Below are positions 25,232 to 33,917 of a stretch of 64,000 bases of DNA, one piece after another. Every line of letters begins with the position of its first letter. The first letter of the stretch is position 1. The notes beneath the pieces are model-generated. The model ran no database searches and was not told the origin of the DNA. It was given only the letters and a program-made list of their open reading frames with translations. Made by a program: the position numbers and the translations under genes. This DNA comes from Ostreiculturibacter nitratireducens (GTDB lineage: Bacteria; Pseudomonadota; Alphaproteobacteria; Rhodobacterales; Rhodobacteraceae): the NCBI RefSeq assembly GCF_032670585.1, contig NZ_JAVQHL010000001.1:1302001-1366000 (forward strand). The letters run 5' to 3'.

Positions 25232-25699
25232 CGCCCGCCCTCCTTCCGATCGAGGACGAGCAGAGGTTCACGGCCTCTGCCCGCGGAACCCGAAACGCAT
25301 GGAGGCACCGCGTGCCCGGCGGAACCGTTGTTCAGGCACCAGCGCGGCGAGGGCCCCTTTCGTCGACAGAGCATGGAATTGGGAGAGCTTCGGCCGGGCG
25401 CGCCGGGAACTTCGTTTGCCGTGGTGTCCATCGCAGCTCTCCCATTCTGGTACGAAACCGGACCAGCCATGGCGGGCCTCCGGCGCGCCCATCGGGACAG
25501 AATAAGGTTGACATATCGCTAACGGGAACCGGCGCTCCGGCCAATCCTTCGCATGGGACGTCACCAGGTGATGGCCCCCGCAAGGCTCCTTTAACCATCG
25601 CGATTCTAGGCTGTGGTGGACCGGCGCGGGCGGCGCCGAGGGAGAGAGTTGCGCGATGCTGGCACAGCCCGGAATGGCCACGGCGAGGGGTAATGGCCG
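25232..25699. other. 468-base intergenic region between rmlA and the epimerase
   Basis: This is the longest non-coding stretch in the window. The flanking genes diverge, so it should hold both promoters. Visible items are a TTGACA at 25508-25513 without a well-spaced -10, and the TTAACCAT box at 25591-25598 followed by TTCTAGGCT. Short open frames across it have no ribosome site, no recognisable domain and skewed composition, and I do not call them genes. Confidence 0.5.
25591..25610 (+). promoter_or_regulatory. TTAACCAT box with CTAGG element upstream of the epimerase gene
   Basis: TTAACCAT (25591-25598) is followed by CGCGATT and CTAGG (25606-25610), 109 bases before the start of the epimerase gene. 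The same octamer precedes the GT2-GT4 gene, and TTAACC with a downstream CTAGG also occurs before the large glycosyltransferase. A shared regulator of the polysaccharide genes is possible. Confidence 0.4.
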
Positions 25700-26689
25700 A
25701 TGAGAATGATCATCACCGGCGGCCTTGGGTTCATCGGTCAGAACCTGGTCGCACATCTGCGGCGGCGCTTTCCTGGGGCAAGCCTGTGGGCGATCGACCG
25801 TGACCCGGATGCGCAACCTTGGGAGCTGCCATGTTACGATCGGATCCTGCGCGCCTGTTTCGCGGATGACCACGTGCTGCAATTCTATGACCAAGCGGAC
25901 GTGGTCGTTCACCTTGCGGCCGAAACGTCAGTCCAGGCTTCGGTGGCTGGTCCCGGGGAAACCTTCAGAAACAACGTGGTGAAAACGCAGAAGTTGCTGG
26001 AACGGTTGCGCCGGTTCGCCCCTCGGACGCACTTCGTGTTCGCCTCAACCGGCGGGGCGCTCGCCGGCGACGGACAGTCGGATGCCGTCGATGAAACGCT
26101 GTTGCCACAACCCATGTCTCCCTACGGCGCATCGAAGCTTGCGGTGGAGGGATTTCTGACGGCGTATCGCGGCTCCTACGAGCTCAGGTCCGCCACCCTG
26201 CGTTTTTCCAACGTCTACGGCCCCTTCGGCTTGCGAAGTCACGGCGTAATTCCGTCTTTCTGCCGCATGGCGCTGACGACGGGGCGGCTGATCGTGAATG
26301 GTGATGGCGCGCAGACGCGTGACTTCGTCCATGCGGAAGACATCTCGGAAGCCATCGCCCGGGTGATCGAAATTCGCGCGGAAGGGGTCTACCAGCTTGG
26401 CACTGGCGTCGCGACCTCGGTTCTGGAGGTTGCGGGGATATTGCGAAGATCGCGGCCCGAGTTGGGTCTTCGGGTGGCTCACCGCCCCGGCTTCGGCGCC
26501 GAGATCCGGCACAGTCTGTCGGACATCACGAAAGCGCGGCGGGATCTCGGTTTCACCCCGCGGCACCGGCTGGACGACGGCATCCGCGCGACGCTGGAGT
26601 GGTTCGAGCGAAACGCATCCCTCCAACATCCGTGGCTTGACGACATCAAGGGGGCAGATCAACCCCGGCGCTTGTGGGCCGTCGGCTGA
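25700..26689 (+). CDS. NAD-dependent sugar-nucleotide epimerase/dehydratase
   Basis: A 329-residue extended short-chain dehydrogenase. It has the NAD loop ITGGLGFIGQNL, VVHLAAETSVQASV, the catalytic SPYGASKLAVEGFL (YxxxK with upstream serine/threonine FASTGG) and RFSNVYGPFGLRSHGVIPSF. The closest recognisable types are UDP-glucose/UDP-N-acetylglucosamine 4-epimerases; RmlB-like dehydratase activity is less likely, because the TDE-type dehydratase residues are not obvious. It should supply an epimerised nucleotide sugar for the polymer. GAGGGG upstream supports the ATG at 25700; a second in-frame ATG follows two codons later. Confidence 0.87.
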   Translation: MRMIITGGLGFIGQNLVAHLRRRFPGASLWAIDRDPDAQPWELPCYDRILRACFADDHVLQFYDQADVVVHLAAETSVQASVAGPGETFRNNVVKTQKLLERLRRFAPRTHFVFASTGGALAGDGQSDAVDETLLPQPMSPYGASKLAVEGFLTAYRGSYELRSATLRFSNVYGPFGLRSHGVIPSFCRMALTTGRLIVNGDGAQTRDFVHAEDISEAIARVIEIRAEGVYQLGTGVATSVLEVAGILRRSRPELGLRVAHRPGFGAEIRHSLSDITKARRDLGFTPRHRLDDGIRATLEWFERNASLQHPWLDDIKGADQPRRLWAVG

Positions 26690-26702
26690 CGCCCGCGACG
26701 CG

Positions 26703-27335
26703 TCAGCCTGCGAAGTTCTGCGACAGGAAGAAGCGACCGCAATAGGGGGCCCGTGCCGCGAAGCCCGCGCCCGACCCGACCATCGAGACCCTTCGGTCGA
26801 GCAGGTTTTCGCGGTGTCCCTTCGACGTTGCCCACATGTTCACGATGAATTTCGCAAGGCTGGCATATGTATGAGCCCCGACGGGCTTGCCGCCGGATGT
26901 CTCGAAACGGCACGCGCTTTCACTTCTGATGCGGAAAGTACCGCCTTCGAGGGCGAAGCGCTGTACCATTCCGATATTCTCGGACGCGGCCCTGAAACGG
27001 ACCCCCGACCGCTTCATCCGGGCCTTGAGCGTCGATTGCCCTGCGACCCTCGATTTGTGGGACACGGTTTGCGCCCGCGCCATCCATTTGGCATGCGTTT
27101 CCGCAATGCCTGCCAACGCCGGCGATCCGGACAGCGGCCCGCTGCCCGCCTTGCAGCGGTGATAGTTCACCTCGGCCCTGATCGTCGCGTCGATCAGGCG
27201 CTGATCTATGCCGACCTCGGGGCGTATCAACCTGTCCGATCCAGCAACCTCGGCCACCGAACAGGCCAGGGCGCCCCCTGCCGGGGCAATCCAGACAAGT
27301 ATTGCGAAAAAGACCCCCGCGACCTTGGCCATCAC
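26703..27335 (-). CDS. Secreted CAP-domain (SCP/PR-1-like) protein
   Basis: A 210-residue protein with an N-terminal signal peptide (VAGVFFAILVWIAPAGGALA, cut near residue 24). The CAP fold follows: RAEVNYHRCKAG, ETHAKWMARAQTVSHKS, FRAASENIGM and FIVNMWATSKGHRENLLD, ending with FLSQNFAG. The His and Glu residues of the CAP cavity are present in the AKWMA..SH and HREN parts. Bacterial CAP proteins are exported and are often found near wall or capsule genes, but their reaction is mostly unknown. The gene converges on the epimerase with a 13-base gap. It may be a housekeeping secreted protein and not part of the locus. Confidence 0.8.
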   Translation of the reverse strand: MMAKVAGVFFAILVWIAPAGGALACSVAEVAGSDRLIRPEVGIDQRLIDATIRAEVNYHRCKAGSGPLSGSPALAGIAETHAKWMARAQTVSHKSRVAGQSTLKARMKRSGVRFRAASENIGMVQRFALEGGTFRIRSESACRFETSGGKPVGAHTYASLAKFIVNMWATSKGHRENLLDRRVSMVGSGAGFAARAPYCGRFFLSQNFAG

Positions 27336-27484
27336 TGATTTCCACCCCGCAACCTATCGCGCTCGACGCCGACGGTATTCCTTCATTCCGGCAAAACCTT
27401 GTCGCGCGGGCCCGTTTCAGGCAAGCGTTGACATCCGTCTTCGCTTTGCCCAATTCGGAACGAAATATCCACGAGGACCGGTTT

Positions 27485-28789
27485 ATGAAGATCGCTGTGA
27501 TCGGGACGGGCTATGTCGGGCTCGTCTCTGGGGTTTGTTTCTCGGATTTCGGGCACGACGTGGTCTGCGTCGACAAGAATCCGCAGAAGATCGCGATGCT
27601 GCAGGACGGGAAGATCCCGATCTACGAACCGGGCCTTGACGATCTCCTCGCGCGGAACGTCGCCGCCGGACGCCTGTCGTTCTCGCAGGATCTCGCGAGG
27701 GCCGTCGACGGCGCCGATGCCGTCTTCATCGCCGTCGGCACGCCGACGCGGCGCGGGGACGGCCATGCGGATCTGACCTACGTGATGGCCGCTGCCGAGG
27801 AGATCGGTGCCGCTCTGACCGGTTACACGGTCGTTGTGACCAAATCGACGGTGCCCGTCGGCACGAACCGCGCAGTCGCCCGGGCCATCGCGAATGTCAG
27901 GCCGGACGCTGAGTTCGACGTGGCCTCCAACCCGGAATTCCTGCGCGAGGGCGCCGCGATCGACGATTTCATGCGCCCCGACAGGGTCGTCGTCGGTGTC
28001 ACATCCGAACGCGCAAGGGACGTCATGGGCGGCATCTACCGCCCCCTGTTCCTGCGTGACTTCCCCATCCTCTACACCGGTCTCGAGACGGCCGAGATGA
28101 TCAAGTATGCCGCAAACGCCTTCCTCGCGACGAAGATCACCTTCATCAACGAAATCGCCGCCCTCTGCGAAAGGGTCGGCGCCGACGTGAAAGATGTGTC
28201 CAAGGGCATCGGTCTGGACGGCCGGATCGGAAACAAGTTCCTGCATGCGGGGCCGGGCTATGGCGGCTCGTGCTTCCCGAAGGACACCCGCGCGCTCGCC
28301 CGCATCGGACAGGAGAACGGGGTTCCGATGCAGATCACCGAGACGGTGATCAAGGTGAACGACGAGGTGAAGCGCCGGATGATCGAGAAGATCGTCGATC
28401 TCTGCGAAGGCTCCGTGAACGGCAAGTCCATCGCGGTTCTGGGCGTGACCTTCAAGCCCAACACCGATGACATGCGCGATGCGCCTTCGCTGACCATCGT
28501 ACCCTCGCTCGTCGGCGGCGGCGCAAAGGTGCGCGTTGTGGACCCGCAGGGCCGACGCGAGGGAGAAGCACTGCTTCCGAGCGTCGCCTGGATGGATGAC
28601 GCCTACGAGGCGGCGAAGGATGCGGACTGCGTCGTCATCCTGACGGAATGGAACGAGTTCCGTGCGCTCGACCTGAAGCGTCTCGCTTCCGGGATGGCTG
28701 CGCCCCGCATGGCCGACCTGCGCAACGTCTACAGCGCGAAGGATGCGCAGGCCGCCGGTTTCACCGACTACGTCGGCGTCGGCCGCTGA
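27485..28789 (+). CDS. ugd: UDP-glucose 6-dehydrogenase
   Basis: A 434-residue enzyme that oxidises UDP-glucose to UDP-glucuronate with two NAD. It has the Rossmann motif KIAVIGTGYVGLVSGVCF, TKSTVPVGTNR, SNPEFLREGAAIDDF, the AANAFLATKITFINEIAAL helix and the catalytic cysteine in GPGYGGSCFPKDTRAL. The C-terminal domain carries VLGVTFKPNTDDMRDAPS. UDP-glucuronate is the usual precursor of acidic capsules, so this supports a uronic-acid-containing polymer. The frame is open upstream to 27302, but homology begins at the ATG chosen. It is followed by a terminator-like hairpin. Confidence 0.95.
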   Translation: MKIAVIGTGYVGLVSGVCFSDFGHDVVCVDKNPQKIAMLQDGKIPIYEPGLDDLLARNVAAGRLSFSQDLARAVDGADAVFIAVGTPTRRGDGHADLTYVMAAAEEIGAALTGYTVVVTKSTVPVGTNRAVARAIANVRPDAEFDVASNPEFLREGAAIDDFMRPDRVVVGVTSERARDVMGGIYRPLFLRDFPILYTGLETAEMIKYAANAFLATKITFINEIAALCERVGADVKDVSKGIGLDGRIGNKFLHAGPGYGGSCFPKDTRALARIGQENGVPMQITETVIKVNDEVKRRMIEKIVDLCEGSVNGKSIAVLGVTFKPNTDDMRDAPSLTIVPSLVGGGAKVRVVDPQGRREGEALLPSVAWMDDAYEAAKDADCVVILTEWNEFRALDLKRLASGMAAPRMADLRNVYSAKDAQAAGFTDYVGVGR

Positions 28790-28796
28790 ACCCGGC

Positions 28797-28816
28797 GCGG
28801 GGCCTCAAGTCCCCGC
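28797..28816. terminator. Terminator-like hairpin between ugd and meaB
   Basis: GCGGGG (28797-28802) pairs with CCCCGC (28811-28816) across an 8-base loop in the 33-base gap between two convergent genes. There is no T run on either strand. Position and stem strength suggest a bidirectional terminator. Confidence 0.5.
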
Positions 28817-28822
28817 CCGGCG

Positions 28823-29815
28823 TCAGACGGCACCTCTTTCCTCATCAAGGATCGACAGAACCTCGCTCGCCGCAGCGGCGGGATCGGCATGCCCCTCCGC
28901 GACTGCGAGCCCGAGTGACACCATTCTTTCCCGCAACGCCGGGTCGGCCTTCAGCCGGGCAAGCATTCCCTGGCGCACTTCCTCCTCGAACCAGTGCTGG
29001 CGCTGCGCGCTCCGCCGGGTCTCCCAGTGACCTTCCGCCTTCCTCCAGCCGGCGAGGGCGGACATTTCCTCCCACGCGGCTTCGAGCCCCGTCTCTTCCT
29101 GCGCGGAAACGGTCATGGCCTTCGGGAAACCCTCCGGGTCCGCTTCGCGTTTTCGAAGCAGGCGCAGCGCGCCAGCGTAGTCCGCGCAGGTTCGGATTGC
29201 GGTCGGTTTCAGATCGCCGTCCGCCTTGTTGACGAGGATGAGATCCGCGATCTCCATGATCCCGCGCTTCACGCCCTGAAGCTCGTCGCCACCGGCCGGC
29301 GCGAGGAGAAGGACGAAGATATCGCTCATCTCTGCCACGAGCGTCTCCGACTGGCCGACGCCCACCGTTTCGATCAGCACGACGTCGAAGCCGGCCGCCT
29401 CGCACAGGCGCACGGCTTCCCGCGTGCGCCGCGCGACGCCGCCAAGCTGCGCCTGGCTCGGCGAGGGTCGGATGAAGGCCCGCGGATCGCGCGCCAGCCG
29501 TTCCATTCGGGTCTTGTCACCAAGGATCGAGCCCCCCGACCGCGCGGAGGACGGATCGACGGCCAGAACGGCGACGCGCAGGCCCTTGCCGGTCAACATC
29601 GTCCCGAAGGCCTCGATGAAGGTCGACTTGCCGACGCCCGGCGTGCCCGACAGCCCGATCCGCAGCGCCTCCCGCCCGCCCCGCGCCAGCCGTTCCAGAA
29701 GCTGCGTGGCGGCCTGCCTGTGATCGGCCCTCGCGCTTTCCACGAGCGTGATCGCACGCGCGAGAGCCCGCCGATCCCCTTCCACGACCCGCTTGGCGAG
29801 TTCGTCGATATCCAT
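28823..29815 (-). CDS. meaB: Methylmalonyl-CoA mutase-associated GTPase MeaB
   Basis: A 330-residue G3E-family GTPase that loads and protects adenosylcobalamin-dependent acyl-CoA mutases. It has the P-loop IGLSGTPGVGKSTFIE near residue 54, the Mg/switch segment AVDPSSARSGGSILGDKTRM, VLIETVGVGQSETLVAEMSD and the base-recognition ILVNKADGD. The C-terminal helical dimerisation part is complete. The cognate mutase is not in the window. The open frame continues 34 codons upstream, but MDIDELAKRV at 29815 is the conserved beginning. No operon partner is evident. Confidence 0.93.
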   Translation of the reverse strand: MDIDELAKRVVEGDRRALARAITLVESARADHRQAATQLLERLARGGREALRIGLSGTPGVGKSTFIEAFGTMLTGKGLRVAVLAVDPSSARSGGSILGDKTRMERLARDPRAFIRPSPSQAQLGGVARRTREAVRLCEAAGFDVVLIETVGVGQSETLVAEMSDIFVLLLAPAGGDELQGVKRGIMEIADLILVNKADGDLKPTAIRTCADYAGALRLLRKREADPEGFPKAMTVSAQEETGLEAAWEEMSALAGWRKAEGHWETRRSAQRQHWFEEEVRQGMLARLKADPALRERMVSLGLAVAEGHADPAAAASEVLSILDEERGAV

Positions 29816-29969
29816 TCTCCCGGGACCCTTCCGCCTGTCTCCGCAACAACCGCCGGCGCGGCCCGGGCACCTTGCCCCGCATGGCTTCCGTCGTCCAGTG
29901 CATCCGGATGCTATCACTGCTCACCCGCTGCCTCTGGCCAAGCGGACTGCCACCGGCGATAAGGCGCAC

Positions 29970-32426
29970 ATGCCCGTGCCTCTGCCTATCGACGATGCGC
30001 TCCCTGCTCTCCTGACCGCCCTACGGTCGGAAGGCCGCGCCGTGCTGACCGCGCCCCCCGGCGCGGGCAAGACGACGCGCGTGCCGCTCGCGCTGCTCGA
30101 AGGCGGTCTGACCGAAGGACGGATCGTCATGCTCGAACCCCGCCGCCTCGCAGCGCGCGCCGCGGCCGAGAGGATGGCGGAAAGCCTCGGCGAGCCCGTC
30201 GGCAGCACCGTAGGCTACCGGATCCGGGGCGAGACGAAGGTGTCGCCCGGGACCCGGATAGAAGTCGTCACGGAAGGCATCCTGACCCGGATGATCCAGT
30301 CCGACCCGGAGCTATCGGGAATCGGAGCGGTGATCTTCGACGAATTCCACGAACGCAGCCTGAACGCGGACCTCGGCCTCGCCCTGGCATGGGAGGTCAG
30401 GGGCGCGCTCCGCGAGGACCTGATCCTCCTCGTCATGTCCGCGACGCTCGACGCGCTTCCCGTCGCCGCGCTTCTCGACGGTGCGCCCACCGTTTCGTCC
30501 GAGGGCCGCGCCTTCCCCGTCGAGACGCGGTGGCTGCCCCGGCCGGCCGACCGGGCCCGGAGCTTCGAGGCCGAGGCGGCCGCGCTGACGCTCCAGGCAG
30601 TCGAGGAGACGGAAGGCGGCGTCCTCGTCTTTCTTCCGGGAGAGGGCGAAATCCGGCGCGTCGCGGCGATGGTGGAACGGCATGTCCCCGCGGACTGCGC
30701 GGTTCGGCCGCTTTTCGGCGCGATGGACTTCGCCGCCCAGCGGGCCGCGATCGCGCCCGTATCCTCCGGGCGGAAGGTCGTGCTCGCGACATCCATCGCG
30801 GAAACCTCGCTCACCATCGAGGATATCCGCGTGGTGGTCGATTGCGGGCGGGCGCGCCGCGCGCGCTTCGATCCCGGGTCCGGGATGTCGCGGCTCGTGA
30901 CCGAACGCGTCACGCGCGCCGAGGCCGAGCAGCGCCGCGGCCGCGCGGGACGCGTCGCGCCGGGCCTCTGCTACCGGATGTGGATGAAGGGAGAGGAAGG
31001 CGGCCTTGCCCCCTTCCCGCCGGCAGAGATCGAGGCGGCGGACCTGGCGGGCCTCGCGCTTGAACTCGCGCTGTGGGGCGCGGGCACGGGGGAAGGGCTC
31101 GCCTTCCTCACTCCGCCGCCGGCGCCCGCGCTGGCAGAGGCCCGCGCCCTTCTCGCAGACCTCGGCGCGATCGACGCGCAGGGCCGCATCACGCCGCACG
31201 GCAGGAAGCTGGCCACCCTGCCGCTGCATCCCCGCCTGGGCCACATGCTGCTCCTGGCGGGACCAGAGGCCGCGACGCTCGCCGCTCTTCTGGCCGACCG
31301 CGACCCGCTGAGGGGTGCGCCTTCCGATCTCATGCTTCGGCTTGCCGCGATCCGCGACCCTAAGGGCTACGAAGCCGAACACCCGCACGACGTCCACCGC
31401 GGCGTCGTGGAACGCATCCGCGCCGAGGCGAAGCGCCTGTCTCGCATGGCCGGGTCAAGCGACGCCAAACTTTCGCCTGCGGAGATGGCCGCGCTCGCCT
31501 ATCCCGACCGGATCGGGCTCCGGCGCAAGGGTGAGGCGCCGCGCTATCTTCTTTCCGGTGGCAAGGGCGCGGCGCTCGATACCGCCGATCCGCTGTCCCG
31601 CGCGCGGCTGCTCGTGGTGACCGGCCTCGACGGCGATCCCCGCGAGGCGCGCATCCGCCAGTGCGCGGAAATCCATGAGGCCGCGCTGCGCCGCCTGTTC
31701 TCCGACCGGATCGCCTGGACCGAGACCTGCGAATGGGCGCGGCGCGAGGGACGCGTAGTTGCGCGCCGGCAGGAGCGTTTCGGCGCCATCGTCCTCGATG
31801 ACCGGCACTGGCCCGACGCTCCGCCGGACGCGATGGCGCGCGCCGCGCTCGACGGGGTGCGACAGATCGGCCTTCCCTTCACGGACGCGGCGCGCCGCCT
31901 TCAGGCTCGCGTCGAATTCCTGCGGCGGGAGGGCACCGAGCTCCCCGATTTCTCCGATGAAGGCCTCCTCGAGAGCGCCGGAGACTGGCTTCTGCCCTTT
32001 CTCTTCGGCAAGCGGACGGAGGCGGACCTCAGGGGTATGGACTTCAACGAACCGCTGAAAGCCGCGCTGACGCATGAGGAGCGGACCCTCCTCGACCGCC
32101 TTGCCCCGGCTCACTTCACCACCCCGCTCGGCCGCGCCGTTCCGATCGACTATTCGGGTGAGCACCCCGCAATCTCGCTGCGGCTTCAGGAGCTTTTCGG
32201 AGTGACGGTGCATCCGACCGTCGGACCGAAGCGGTTGCCTTTGCGCATCACGCTCCTGTCACCCGCGAGCCGGCCCGTGCAGGTGACGATGGACCTGCCC
32301 GGTTTCTGGAAAAGCTCTTACGCCGACGTCCGAAAGGACATGCGCGGCCAGTATCCGAAACACCCCTGGCCCGAGGATCCGACCGAGGCCGAGCCGACCC
32401 TGAGGGCGAAGCCGCGCAAGGGTTGA
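29970..32426 (+). CDS. hrpB: ATP-dependent helicase HrpB
   Basis: An 818-residue DExH-box helicase. It has Walker A TAPPGAGKTTRVP near residue 31, the DEFHERSL box II, SATLD motif III, the helicase C-terminal motifs VLATSIAETSLTI and AEQRRGRAGRVAPG, the HA2-like region and the HrpB-specific C-terminus (FGVTVHPTVGPKRLPLRITLLSPA and the final WPEDPTEAEPT). The length is normal for HrpB. The cellular function of HrpB is poorly defined. I use the ATG at 29970; an open frame from 29748 is inside the divergent meaB region. It converges on gnd with a 5-base gap. Confidence 0.93.
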   Translation: MPVPLPIDDALPALLTALRSEGRAVLTAPPGAGKTTRVPLALLEGGLTEGRIVMLEPRRLAARAAAERMAESLGEPVGSTVGYRIRGETKVSPGTRIEVVTEGILTRMIQSDPELSGIGAVIFDEFHERSLNADLGLALAWEVRGALREDLILLVMSATLDALPVAALLDGAPTVSSEGRAFPVETRWLPRPADRARSFEAEAAALTLQAVEETEGGVLVFLPGEGEIRRVAAMVERHVPADCAVRPLFGAMDFAAQRAAIAPVSSGRKVVLATSIAETSLTIEDIRVVVDCGRARRARFDPGSGMSRLVTERVTRAEAEQRRGRAGRVAPGLCYRMWMKGEEGGLAPFPPAEIEAADLAGLALELALWGAGTGEGLAFLTPPPAPALAEARALLADLGAIDAQGRITPHGRKLATLPLHPRLGHMLLLAGPEAATLAALLADRDPLRGAPSDLMLRLAAIRDPKGYEAEHPHDVHRGVVERIRAEAKRLSRMAGSSDAKLSPAEMAALAYPDRIGLRRKGEAPRYLLSGGKGAALDTADPLSRARLLVVTGLDGDPREARIRQCAEIHEAALRRLFSDRIAWTETCEWARREGRVVARRQERFGAIVLDDRHWPDAPPDAMARAALDGVRQIGLPFTDAARRLQARVEFLRREGTELPDFSDEGLLESAGDWLLPFLFGKRTEADLRGMDFNEPLKAALTHEERTLLDRLAPAHFTTPLGRAVPIDYSGEHPAISLRLQELFGVTVHPTVGPKRLPLRITLLSPASRPVQVTMDLPGFWKSSYADVRKDMRGQYPKHPWPEDPTEAEPTLRAKPRKG

Positions 32427-32431
32427 GGCGT

Positions 32432-33844
32432 TCAGCCCTTCGACATTGCCCAAGGCCCGTGGAACCCGGTGCCCGGCTTGTCCATCCGTTCGAACCCATG
32501 CGCGCCGAAGAAGTCGCGCTGGCCCTGGATGAGGTCCGCCGTCCCCCGCGCGCGTGTCATCTGGTCGAAGTAGGCCAGTGCCGCGGAAAGGGCCGGGGCG
32601 GGAATCCCGCTCATCGCCGCCGCCGCCACTGTGCGTCGCAGGGGCGCAACCCCGCTGGCCAGAATCTCGGCGAAGGCGGGCGCGAAGATGAGCTGCCCCT
32701 CCGGCAGGCCGGCCCTCACCGCCTTGGCGATGTCGTCGAGCAATGCCGAACGGATGATGCAGCCCGCTCGCCAGATCTCGGCGATCCGGGCGAGGTCGAG
32801 CCCCCAGTTGAAGTCCTCGGACGCCGCGGTGAGGAGCGAGAGACCCTGACCATATGCGATGATCTTCGCGGCAAGGAGGGCGGTTTCGAGGTCCGACACG
32901 CCGGGCACGCTTCCCTCCGAGGGGGCGTCGAAGAGCGTGGCACCCTTCGCCCGTGCCGCTCGCATCGAGGAAAACGACCGCGCCGCCACCGCCGCCTCGA
33001 TCGTCGTGGCGGACTCGCCTAGGCGCAGCGCCTCGATCAGCGTCCAGCGGCCCGTGCCCTTCTGCCCGGCGCTGTCGCGGATGACCTCCACCATGGGCCT
33101 GCCGGTCTCGGGGTCGGTCGCGGAAAGCACCTTGCTGGTGATTTCGATCAGGTAGGACTTGAGCGGACCCTCGTCCCACTTCGCGAACAGGTCCCCTGCC
33201 TCGGCCGGGCGCATGCCCGCCCCGTCGCGCAGAAGGCCCCAGACCTCGGCGATCATCTGCATGTCGCCGTATTCGATGCCGTTATGGACGGTCTTGACGA
33301 AATGGCCCGCCCCGTTGGGGCCAAGATGCGCGGCGCAAGGCGCGGCCTCGTACTTCGCCGCGATCGCCTCGATGATATCCTGAACGCGCGCGTAGGTCTC
33401 CGCCGGACCGCCCACCATTATCGAGGGTCCGTGCCGCGCGCCTTCCTCGCCGCCCGAAACACCCATGCCGAAGAAACGAATTCCCTTTGCCGCAAGCTCT
33501 GCCTCGCGGCGGCGCGTATCGTGAAAATCAGCGTTGCCCGCGTCGATCAGAAGATCGTCCTGATCGAGAAGCGGCACCAGTTCCTCGATCACGGCATCAA
33601 CGGGCGCGCCCGCCTGCACCATGATGATGATCGCCCGCGGCGTGGCGAGCGAGGCGACGAGCCCCGCCGCGGAAACCGCACCGGTGAAGCGGGGGCGCAA
33701 CTTCCCGGAGGCTTCCAGGAAGTCCCCTGTGACGGAGGTCGTGCGGTTGTGAACGGCGACCGGGAAACCCTTCTCGGCGATGTTCATGGCAAGCGCCGCG
33801 CCCATTGTGCCGAGCCCGACGAGACCAATTCGTGCCCTTTCCAT
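32432..33844 (-). CDS. gnd: 6-phosphogluconate dehydrogenase (decarboxylating)
   Basis: A 470-residue enzyme of the oxidative pentose phosphate pathway: 6-phosphogluconate plus NADP gives ribulose-5-phosphate, CO2 and NADPH. It has the Rossmann GLVGLGTMGAALAMNIAEKG, NRTTSVTG with the NADP-recognising Arg/Thr, GVSGGEEGARHGPS, the catalytic lysine/histidine segment HFVKTVHNGIEYGDMQ, and the C-terminal RDFFGAHGFERMDKPGTGFHGPW. Full length is as in E. coli Gnd. GGAAGGG precedes the ATG. It is a single gene convergent with hrpB. Confidence 0.95.
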   Translation of the reverse strand: MERARIGLVGLGTMGAALAMNIAEKGFPVAVHNRTTSVTGDFLEASGKLRPRFTGAVSAAGLVASLATPRAIIIMVQAGAPVDAVIEELVPLLDQDDLLIDAGNADFHDTRRREAELAAKGIRFFGMGVSGGEEGARHGPSIMVGGPAETYARVQDIIEAIAAKYEAAPCAAHLGPNGAGHFVKTVHNGIEYGDMQMIAEVWGLLRDGAGMRPAEAGDLFAKWDEGPLKSYLIEITSKVLSATDPETGRPMVEVIRDSAGQKGTGRWTLIEALRLGESATTIEAAVAARSFSSMRAARAKGATLFDAPSEGSVPGVSDLETALLAAKIIAYGQGLSLLTAASEDFNWGLDLARIAEIWRAGCIIRSALLDDIAKAVRAGLPEGQLIFAPAFAEILASGVAPLRRTVAAAAMSGIPAPALSAALAYFDQMTRARGTADLIQGQRDFFGAHGFERMDKPGTGFHGPWAMSKG

Positions 33845-33917
33845 TCGCCCTTCCCCGTTAGCGCAAACGCGGCGTCAGACTACCACGGTGAACCGCACGG
33901 GCAAGAACGGGAGGAGT

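Noticed and set aside
25508..25513. TTGACA as a -35 element of the epimerase promoter
   Set aside because: No acceptable -10 element lies 16-19 bases downstream, so I list it only as a note in the spacer entry.
25232..25699. Several short open frames in the rmlA-epimerase spacer
   Set aside because: They overlap each other in different frames, lack ribosome sites and domains, and the region is better explained as a divergent promoter region.
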